Source of the DNA: an uncultured bacterium
GTDB taxonomy: Bacteria > Bacillota_I > Bacilli_A > RFN20 > CAG-826
Assembly: GCA_949283025.1 (NCBI GenBank)
Contig: CASDRB010000013.1
Location: forward strand, 1-64,000
Direction: 5' to 3'
DNA length: 64,000 bases
Part shown: positions 26,159-34,000 of the stretch, piece by piece
Layout of the letters: each line of letters starts with the position of its first letter
Position numbering within the stretch: the stretch's first letter is position 1
Notes under the pieces: generated by a model
Told to the model about the DNA's origin: nothing
Databases searched by the model: none
What the model saw: only the letters and a program-made list of their open reading frames with translations
Program-made: the position numbers and the translations under genes

Positions 26159-27310
26159 TTATTGATAAATAATGACATTTTTATTGAATTTTTGACAAAT
26201 TTCTATTATGTCTTCATCAATAACTGTAGAATAAACATTTTCTTTGTTAAATTCTATCTCTGCAAACCTCCCTTCCTTAATCACTCTACATAATATATGT
26301 TGCTTGTCATTGCTAACAACCGACATTTTTTTAGTATCGTCGATTACAATATCTTTGCTAAATGTGATTTTAATTTGCTTAGATATTTGCAAAATATCTC
26401 CGACTTTTGCATAGAATTTAATCAAATATGGTTGGTTTTTGTTAACTGATTTAACTCTTGTTTTAAATTGCCTTAATATCTGATTAGAAAATTTGATTGC
26501 GAGCTTATCTGAATTTTTTATTTGATATAGTTGTTTCAATAAAGTTGGTGGGCCTTGATTAAATCCAGACAAATAATAATAATGGTTTTTTATTTTTAAA
26601 GATTTCCCTGCTCGGACATTATATTCAATTGGCTTGTCAATAATTTTATATGGCCCATAAAAACTTTGGCCAATAGCATAATGATGACACCCTAATAAAT
26701 AATGGGTTTTGTTGATATAAACATAATCAACGCATTCATCGTTGACACCTTCGATTGGGGGACAAATATTAAACTGATTGAAATCATTTGTTTTCATGAC
26801 CCCTGTTTTAAATGCATCCATATCAAAATTATTTTTAGGAGGATTGTCCTTTTTATTGCCTAAAAAGAAGATGGCATATTCGTTTGTTTTAATTTTTACA
26901 ATGTTTGGATCTCTAAAATCACGATTTTGTCCTTGGTAGTAAAATTGATTAGGTTCAATAATTTGCTTTAAATGAAAATTAAAACAATCATTACTTATAT
27001 AATGAGCAATAAATTCTCGCCCTAGTGGTTGATTAACATCGTAAAAAGTAACCATAGCGTGGTAATTATTACCTTTGTGGACAAATGAACCAGTAAATAT
27101 ATTCCCACCACCGATTTCTTCATTATTTTTAGATACGATTGCCGATTCTACTTGTTTGTAATATACTCCATCTTTGCTTATGGCGTGTTCGATATTTTTT
27201 TCATCATGTCCAGAACCATTTAATAAGTAAAATAAATGAAATATACCTTTATCATAAAAAGGCATTACATCACCAATTATTTTTTTCGTCTTATCAAAAT
27301 AATGAATCAT
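26159..27310 (-). CDS. Cytoplasmic GH32-like glycosidase, short form
   Basis: A 383-residue protein without signal peptide. The start IGDVMPFYDKGIFHLFYL carries the nucleophile Asp position of GH32; RDPNIVKIKTNEYAIFFLG carries the RDP motif; VNDECVDYVYINKTHYLLG holds the Glu in the acid/base position. The propeller fills most of the chain and only about 80 residues remain for a C-terminal domain, shorter than the usual beta-sandwich. It is one base from the longer paralogue upstream and just before the binding-protein gene. It should split imported oligosaccharides inside the cell. GH43 or another five-bladed propeller family is the alternative. Confidence 0.8.
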   Translation of the reverse strand: MIHYFDKTKKIIGDVMPFYDKGIFHLFYLLNGSGHDEKNIEHAISKDGVYYKQVESAIVSKNNEEIGGGNIFTGSFVHKGNNYHAMVTFYDVNQPLGREFIAHYISNDCFNFHLKQIIEPNQFYYQGQNRDFRDPNIVKIKTNEYAIFFLGNKKDNPPKNNFDMDAFKTGVMKTNDFNQFNICPPIEGVNDECVDYVYINKTHYLLGCHHYAIGQSFYGPYKIIDKPIEYNVRAGKSLKIKNHYYYLSGFNQGPPTLLKQLYQIKNSDKLAIKFSNQILRQFKTRVKSVNKNQPYLIKFYAKVGDILQISKQIKITFSKDIVIDDTKKMSVVSNDKQHILCRVIKEGRFAEIEFNKENVYSTVIDEDIIEICQKFNKNVIIYQ

Positions 27311-27311
27311 A

Positions 27312-28670
27312 TTATTTGCTTGATACCTTTACTTCAACATTTTTAAATTCGACATCTTTATTTAAAGAGTATAATTTTAGCTTCCCGCCGCAGTTTTGAT
27401 ACATTCTAGATGATAATGCGAATTTATTATCTAAATACGCGACTACAACTTCATCTTCAACAAATAAATCTATATGATGATTTTCGTCCATCTTTATGCA
27501 AACATCTCTTTCACAACCAATAAAATTGGAGAATCGCCATTCATAAGATGGAAACATGTCAAACTTAAAACCAGTCTTTTTAATTTCATAACAATATCCA
27601 AAATCTTGTTCATCATCATAATTTAACAAAAGCAATAATTTAGAATCTTTTTTAGCAGTAAAATCAAAAGAAAAATAATAACAATTAGGAGATTTTTTTA
27701 AAATTGTCGTACAAGCCTGACTCGATAATGAATCAATCGCAATTTTTTTATCAAAATATTTAATAATTGAGTCGACTGGTTTTTGAAATAGATGACCTTC
27801 TGCATCGTTATATATTTCATGACACACCAAGTTACCACCCCATTGCCATTGATTGTCATCATGCTCGTTTTCTTTTGTTGGATTCCAGCCAAAAATGTAA
27901 CGTTTTCCTTCAAACAAGACTGTTTTAGCTGCGTAAAAAGCTCTTCCATCAAATCGATCATCCGCAAAACTTTTCCATGGCCCATAAGGATTTTTGCTAT
28001 ACACGTATCTAGTGACTCTTTCTTGATTAAATTCAGAAAAAATTAAATAGTAATATTCACCCATTTTAAACAAATCTGGACATTCGTGAGTGTAATATAA
28101 ATTGGGGAAATATACTTCTTGATCAAACGACCAATGTTTTAAATCGGCAGAATGCATCATAATCGTTACTCCACCTCTTTTTTTGTGGTTAGTCTTTCTT
28201 GCTGCCAACAACATTTTATATTCTTTATCATTTTGATCATAAAAGACGAAAGGGTCTCTCCAATCATTCATTTCATAACCATCGATGGCAAACATTATTT
28301 CATCATCAATTTTTTTATATTTTATTCCATCGGTGCTTATAGCGTGCATGATTGCTTGAACTGGTTTAATTCCATCAAAATGAGGGTTGTGACCTGTATA
28401 AAAAATATGATACAAATCATTAGTTTTAATACACGAACCTGTGAAAACATATAAATCTTGATCGTCTTTTGTGCCTCGATGCAATATTTCGCCTTGTTCT
28501 TGATAATCAACAAAATTTTTGCTTGTCAATAAATACCATGGGGTTCCTTCGCCATAAATATCTTTTTTGCGATAATCATGCAAATAATATAAATAGACTT
28601 GTTCCCCATCACTAAAAGGAATGATGTCTGCAACAAATCCATTTTTTGGTTTATAAAATATTTTGTTCAT
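27312..28670 (-). CDS. Cytoplasmic GH32 glycosidase (beta-fructosidase-like)
   Basis: A 452-residue glycosidase and first gene of the operon. The propeller domain starts VADIIPFSDGEQVYLYYLHD (nucleophile Asp region), continues with DWRDPFVFYDQNDKEYKMLL (RDP motif) and YTHECPDLFKMGEYYYLIFS (ECP motif with the acid/base Glu), all three GH32 landmarks. A C-terminal beta-sandwich fills residues about 320-452. No signal peptide, so it acts on imported sugar. The ATG at 28670 is preferred over one at 28676 because of a GTGAG five bases upstream, but the site is weak. It is divergent from the LacI-type regulator gene with about 70 bp between them. Sucrose, fructo-oligosaccharides or levan fragments are family-typical substrates. 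Confidence 0.87.
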   Translation of the reverse strand: MNKIFYKPKNGFVADIIPFSDGEQVYLYYLHDYRKKDIYGEGTPWYLLTSKNFVDYQEQGEILHRGTKDDQDLYVFTGSCIKTNDLYHIFYTGHNPHFDGIKPVQAIMHAISTDGIKYKKIDDEIMFAIDGYEMNDWRDPFVFYDQNDKEYKMLLAARKTNHKKRGGVTIMMHSADLKHWSFDQEVYFPNLYYTHECPDLFKMGEYYYLIFSEFNQERVTRYVYSKNPYGPWKSFADDRFDGRAFYAAKTVLFEGKRYIFGWNPTKENEHDDNQWQWGGNLVCHEIYNDAEGHLFQKPVDSIIKYFDKKIAIDSLSSQACTTILKKSPNCYYFSFDFTAKKDSKLLLLLNYDDEQDFGYCYEIKKTGFKFDMFPSYEWRFSNFIGCERDVCIKMDENHHIDLFVEDEVVVAYLDNKFALSSRMYQNCGGKLKLYSLNKDVEFKNVEVKVSSK

Positions 28671-28743
28671 AAGCACTCACTTTCTATAATTATGTAAGTT
28701 TATTTTTTAAGAAAAGCACGTATAATTTATTTGAGGTTATTTT

Positions 28744-29715
28744 ATGGTAAATATTAAAGATGTGGCAAAAGCCTGTAATGTTTCAATCGCAACTGCTTCT
28801 CGTGCTTTAAGACATACTGGATATGTCAATAAAGAAAAAAGAAAAGCAATAATTGAAAAGGCTAACGAATTAGGGTACATTGTTGATAACAACGCCCAAA
28901 CCCTTAAAAAAGGTAAAAGCATGACTATCGGCATAATTGTCAGTGATATCGAAAACTTTTTTTACAACATGGTTTTACAAAATTTAATAACTGAATTTGC
29001 AAAATATGGATACAGGGTAATTATTTCCTATTCTTTTGAAGATGCAGAAATTGAAAAAGACTGTATTAAGTTTTTATTATCAAGCAAGGTCGATGCTTTG
29101 ATTTTCACACCTATTTCAAATACCAATCAAGATTTAATTAATTTGATAAGAAAACGCAATATACCTTTGCTCCAACTTTTTAGGCAGGCATATCCTGAAG
29201 TTGATGCAATATGCGTTGATGATGGATATGGAGCATATATAGCTACAAAACATTTTTTAAGTAAAAACCTAAATAAGGTGATGTTGTTGTCTGTTAAATT
29301 GCCATTTACTCCTAGTCGAAGTAAGGGTTATAAATTAGCGATGTCAGAGCACCACATAGCAGTCGATGAGAACTTAATACAACGTTTCCCTTTAGGAAAA
29401 ACTATTGAACCAAAACTCATCGAATTAATCGAAAGGTATAAACCTGAAGCAATTATTGCTGGAACCAACACATTTGGTTTAGATGCAATAGAAGCGATGC
29501 GTAAACTAAATGTTCAAATTCCTCTTATTGTTTTTGATAATCTTGATTGGCTGAAACTATTAGAAATATCGACAATAGCTCAGCCAATCAAAGAAATTCA
29601 CGAACAAACTGTGGATAATATAATATCTAAATTAAATACTAAACATTATATTTCGCCAGAATCTGGACTTAACGTAAGAATTAGACCTGAATTAATAATT
29701 AGGAAATCAGCCTAA
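28744..29715 (+). CDS. LacI-family transcriptional regulator
   Basis: A 323-residue LacI/GalR regulator. The N-terminal helix-turn-helix and hinge read VNIKDVAKACNVSIATASRA and later AQTLKKGKS; a periplasmic-binding-like sensor domain follows (MTIGIIVSDIENFFYNMVLQ onward) ending in the usual C-terminal lobe. TATAAT at 28721-28726 is a candidate -10 and TGAGGT precedes the ATG. It is divergent from the glycosidase/transporter operon and convergent with a lipoprotein gene 3 bp away, so it is the obvious local regulator, probably binding a sugar or sugar phosphate. CcpA itself is unlikely given the sugar-locus position. Confidence 0.92.
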   Translation: MVNIKDVAKACNVSIATASRALRHTGYVNKEKRKAIIEKANELGYIVDNNAQTLKKGKSMTIGIIVSDIENFFYNMVLQNLITEFAKYGYRVIISYSFEDAEIEKDCIKFLLSSKVDALIFTPISNTNQDLINLIRKRNIPLLQLFRQAYPEVDAICVDDGYGAYIATKHFLSKNLNKVMLLSVKLPFTPSRSKGYKLAMSEHHIAVDENLIQRFPLGKTIEPKLIELIERYKPEAIIAGTNTFGLDAIEAMRKLNVQIPLIVFDNLDWLKLLEISTIAQPIKEIHEQTVDNIISKLNTKHYISPESGLNVRIRPELIIRKSA

Positions 29716-29718
29716 TGT

Positions 29719-30495
29719 TTATTTACCATTAACAACTCTAGAAAGTTTGAAATAATCCCAATTGATGTGTGATCCTTCACTAGCGCCTAGGCAATGTTTG
29801 GCGTTTCTATCAATTTTCCAAACAGTCTTTTCAATGTCGATAACGTTTGTACCATCAACAGCAACACTGAAATGCATAGAAGATTCATCTTCTAATAAAA
29901 TGGCGCGAATTGTTATTTCATAATATGTGTCTAAATTTAAAGTCAATTCTTCTGTAGAAGCTAATTCTGTTCCATTAGTATTATAAACTTTAATGCCAGA
30001 CCAACCTTCTTCAGAATTTTTAAAGTTGACTTGCACATCCATTGCCCAATCATAAGCAACCCTAACTACTGACACTTGAGTTGCAAGAGCAGGATCCACA
30101 TCAGCGGAAACAGCTTTTGTTTTAGTTTTTATTTCAAAACTAGCAACATCTTTATCATATCCTTCAGATGCAAATGTCCATGATGGGGCAGCTCCTTCTG
30201 TTTTTTCGGCATCCTTGATAGTTGTAGCGTATCCACCTTCTTTAACAACAATGCCCATTCCTTCATCAATAGAAGGTAAAGCCGGCATATCAACTAAGTC
30301 AGAAGCATCGAAATCATAGTTGTAGATTTCTACTAATTCTTCAGTTGGCGTTGTGCTAGTAGGAACACTAGATGATGTTTCACTTGTTTCACTACTTGTA
30401 CTCGTAGAGGTTGTTGTTGTTGTCTCTGACGGACTACACGCAACTACTCCTAAAGCAAGCAATAGCAACATTGGTAAAGCGATTTTGTTTTTCAT
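29719..30495 (-). CDS. Surface lipoprotein, probable carbohydrate-binding or jelly-roll domain
   Basis: A 258-residue lipoprotein. The signal peptide ends LALGVVAC; a Thr/Ser-rich tether of about 30 residues follows. The rest (about 55-258) is a beta-rich domain with alternating hydrophobic strands, for example ITIRAILLEDESSMHFSVAV and a closing INWDYFKLSRV, which recalls the C-terminal beta-sandwich or laminin/concanavalin-like folds found attached to glycosidases. Similar FEIKTKTK-like and DYFKLS-like wording suggests a sugar-binding role in the neighbouring sugar locus. It is preceded by GGAGGG and by a promoter with two LacI-type operators. Function is inferred from position. Confidence 0.75.
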   Translation of the reverse strand: MKNKIALPMLLLLALGVVACSPSETTTTTSTSTSSETSETSSSVPTSTTPTEELVEIYNYDFDASDLVDMPALPSIDEGMGIVVKEGGYATTIKDAEKTEGAAPSWTFASEGYDKDVASFEIKTKTKAVSADVDPALATQVSVVRVAYDWAMDVQVNFKNSEEGWSGIKVYNTNGTELASTEELTLNLDTYYEITIRAILLEDESSMHFSVAVDGTNVIDIEKTVWKIDRNAKHCLGASEGSHINWDYFKLSRVVNGK

Positions 30496-30513
30496 AATTA
30501 TCCCTCCGAAAAC

Positions 30514-30527
30514 TGAAAACGTTTACA
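30514..30527. promoter_or_regulatory. LacI/CcpA-type operator 1
   Basis: TGAAAACGTTTACA matches the catabolite-responsive element consensus TGNAANCGNTNNCA. It lies at the predicted transcription start of the lipoprotein gene, where a bound protein would block transcription. The binder may be CcpA or the neighbouring LacI-family protein. Confidence 0.75.
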
Positions 30528-30532
30528 CTACT

Positions 30533-30562
30533 ATCGTATTTGAGATATGTAAACGTTGTCAA
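30533..30562 (-). promoter_or_regulatory. Promoter of the surface lipoprotein gene
   Basis: On the minus strand TTGACA (30557-30562) is a consensus -35; TACGAT (30533-30538) is a fair -10, with 18 bp between. The start site would lie near 30526, inside the first operator, about 30 bases before the ATG at 30495. Confidence 0.65.
30548..30561. promoter_or_regulatory. LacI/CcpA-type operator 2
   Basis: TGTAAACGTTGTCA also fits TGNAANCGNTNNCA and overlaps the -35 hexamer of the same promoter. Its centre is 34 bp from that of operator 1. Confidence 0.7.
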
Positions 30563-30654
30563 TATGTAAATGCAAGTTCTTTTTTTTTCATATTTTTTTA
30601 AAAAAATTAATATTTAATATTAAATAATAAAAATTATCACAAAAAAAGTTTAAA

Positions 30655-30668
30655 GTAAAACGTTTACA
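30655..30668. promoter_or_regulatory. Possible third LacI-type half-site
   Basis: GTAAAACGTTTACA has a perfect right half (CGTTTACA) but an imperfect left half. Its centre lies 107 bp upstream of that of operator 2, a distance at which looping between sites would be possible. Confidence 0.4.
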
Positions 30669-30707
30669 CATTTTTTCATATCTGTTCATAATATTGTATT
30701 ACAATTG

Positions 30708-30947
30708 TTAATTGTTACAGTATTTGTCTAGCCATTCAACCAAATCAAAAATATTAGTTTTAAAACTTGAAACGCATTTGAATATTTCTTTATATTTTAA
30801 TTTATTTTTTGATAAAATCTCCAAATATTGTTTTGGTTTTGATTCATGCGAATTAATTTTATACCCGGCCTTATTGAATGATTCATCTAAATTTGGATTT
30901 GACAATATTGGAACTATATAATTATAAGCCCAATGTCCTTTAAGCAT
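30708..30947 (-). CDS. Hypothetical 79-residue protein or remnant
   Basis: A 79-residue frame of ordinary composition (MLKGHWAYNYIVPILSN at the start, a Lys-rich middle and an ending LVEWLDKYCNN). It has only a weak AAGAAA upstream and no family I recognise. It lies between the lipoprotein promoter region and the large helicase gene. It may be a small real gene or the end of an eroded one. Below it, 30496-30707 holds the lipoprotein promoter and operators and otherwise only AT-rich sequence. Confidence 0.35.
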   Translation of the reverse strand: MLKGHWAYNYIVPILSNPNLDESFNKAGYKINSHESKPKQYLEILSKNKLKYKEIFKCVSSFKTNIFDLVEWLDKYCNN

Positions 30948-31028
30948 TTTCTTAAATTATTTTATATTTTATATGCTGAATTCAAAAAATATTTGCTGTT
31001 TGTTTATAATTTTATCAAAATTCGTTTA

Positions 31029-34000
31029 TTATTTGTTAATATTAATCATGCCTTTGTTTAAAACAAACTTTGAATAATTATCCAATATGTATTGTATTTG
31101 CTTTTTCATTTTGTTTAATGTTGAGGATGTTACTTTTTCATAACCAAATAAATTACATAAAGCCTTCAAAGCGTCATCTATCGACACCTCTCCTTGCACT
31201 TGAATGATATCAATTAATGCATAAGCAATTTCTACTGAAGGGATTTGTTCAATGCTCCTTATCGTATAATTAGATTCTCTAAAATAATCTACTGGAGTTG
31301 GATTATCTTTTCCACCATAGAAAAATTCGTCTAATAGTTCTTGTTGACTATATCTTAATTTTTTAATAGTTTTGATCATTGATTCAAAAGTAGCTTTAGC
31401 GATATTGCCCGCTCTAGAGATTCCATAGGCTGTTTTAAAACGTTCTAGCAATAATGATTTAGCTATTGGACCTTCAATATCGATGACATTGATTAAATAT
31501 TGCAATACTTCATCATAAAAGAAATCTAAATGTTCATAATTACAAATTCTTAATGGCATCTTTTCGATATATGGTTTTTTATGTTTATAAGCTTCGACAA
31601 TCTTTTTTTCAAATATCACATCTTCTTTAGCGTGTTTATTTTGATGTTCAACATTGATGACTTCAATATTTTTTAAACAGGTTAAAATATCGTTGATAAC
31701 CATGTCATGATTATTGAAATAATCATATGTATATACTCTAATCACTTTCCAATTAAGTTTAAAAAGCATATTGTTTTGAACATAGTTACGATCGCGACAT
31801 GTTGGCGTTTCCATATAAGTTTGACCATCGCATAAAATGCCTAAAACATAATCACCTTGGTCATTTTTTATGCACAAATTAATTCTAAATTTAGAATCAC
31901 CAACATTGATATCAGAATCAATTCCATATTCTTTTAAATCTTTTTGTAATAGTTTTTCAATACCTACTTTTGGTTGGGTTTGATTGGCATTTTCAACAAC
32001 AATTGCACCATGTCCTTTTTCGGCATAATTTAAAAAATCTTTCAGCACGCTTGAACCTTTATTTTTAGCAGTTTCTACATTGATGTCATTGCCTTTAATA
32101 GAAGAATAAACAATCATCTTTTCTCTTGCTCTAGTAATAGCGACATTTAATCTTCTTTCTCCTTTTTCTAATGATAAAGGCCCAAACATCATCGAAAACT
32201 TTTTATGTTTGTTATACCCAAATCCTATTGAAAAGATAATGATATCTCTTTCATCACCTTGAACATTTTCTAAATTCTTAACAAAAAGTTTTTGTTCGTT
32301 TTCATTATCAATTTTTTCAAATTCAGGATGCTTATCAAATAAGTCATTAATCATCCCTAAAATCAGTTCGCATTGTTTAATATTAAAAGCAATGATACCA
32401 ATTGATTTATGGCAAAGATTTGGATCTTTAAAAATTTCTTTAACTTTTTTAACTATTTCTTTTGCTTCCAAAACATTGATTCCTTTTTCATAAACTCCGT
32501 CTTTTAAATAATGGAATTCAATTTTAGAAAAGTTATTATCTGGAGATGGGAAAGTATAAAGCGAATGATTATAAAAATTGTTATTTGAAAAAGCAATCAA
32601 CGATTCGTGTTTGGAACGATAATGCCAAAGCAAACGATTACGTTTCATTTTAATAGCCAAGCAATCGTCTAAAAGCGATTCTAAATCGTCGACATACTCA
32701 TATTCATCATCAACACTATCAAAATTAGTCTTAAAGAAATTGGTGGGCGGCATTTGTTCAGGATCACCTGCTACAATTAAAGAATTGCCTCTAGATATAG
32801 CGCCCACCGCTTCAGCAGTAGGAATTTGGGAAGCTTCATCAAAGATGACAATATCAAATTTTTTGCTGTTGGCGCTTAAATATTGAGCGGCGCTCATCGG
32901 TGACATCAAAAATACTGGACAAATTGTTTTTATCAAATCTTCAAATTCAATTAACAAATTTCTAATAGTGGTCTTTTTACCACCATTTCTAATATATCGA
33001 TTTAATTGGGCTATTTTAGAAGAATCTAAATAGTTAATATTTGATAAAGGATAGTTTTTGGTGGCCCTGGATGCCGTTTCTTTAATAATCAAGGTTGTGT
33101 ATTCGTCGATTGCTTGACCGTATTTTTTAATCGTATCGTTAAAAATAATAGAATTAAATTGTTTGAAGAAATCATCTTTTGTATATTCAACAATTAGTCT
33201 TTGATAATACATGGCTAAAAAACGATCTTTTAATTGGCTGATATCAAATTTTGCTAAACGATATTCATTAATTAAAATAACTGGGAAATTCAATTCTTTT
33301 AATTGCTTAAATATTAAATTATAAGCGGGAATCACATTAGCAAGATAGTCTTGCTCAATCATTAATGTTATCTCTTGATTTAATAAAGACAAATAATTGC
33401 TCTCACTATTATATTTAAAACACTCATCTTGAAAATTAAACTGGTTGCTCAATTCGTTTTTAATATTTATAAAACGTTCATAGCTTTGTATAAAACAATA
33501 TATTTGTGAACCATATTCGTTTTTTTGGTTATATAGTTTTTTAATATCTTCAATAGCAAATTTGAATTGTTCAAAATCTAATTGCTCATATATTTGATCT
33601 AATAAATTATAAACAAAAACACTATTGGATAATTTGGTTTTAATGCCTTGATAATCACAAGACAAGTATGTACATCCATCATTATTAAACAAATACTTTA
33701 TCGGCGTTTGAAAACCATCAATCTGTTTAATATATTCATTGCTAGTCTTGATATTATCAAAAATAAAAAATGGGTCATATTGGTTTTTATATTTGATTTT
33801 TTTGACTTTTAAAAATGGCTTAAAACATCTAATTAATTTGTGTTTTGCAATAAATTTAGATTTTTTTGTCACAATTTTATCATTTATTGTTTCATAATCT
33901 AAATTATAAATATCATCATTAAAGTATCGGCTTAAGGTTTCGTGGTTTGCTTGTATTTTTAAACCATATTCAAACAACGAATTTAAATCGTCATTTATTT

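Noticed and set aside
27698-28454. Open frames of 84-100 residues on both strands inside the first GH32 gene
   Set aside because: They overlap a clear glycosidase gene, have no binding sites and no sensible composition.
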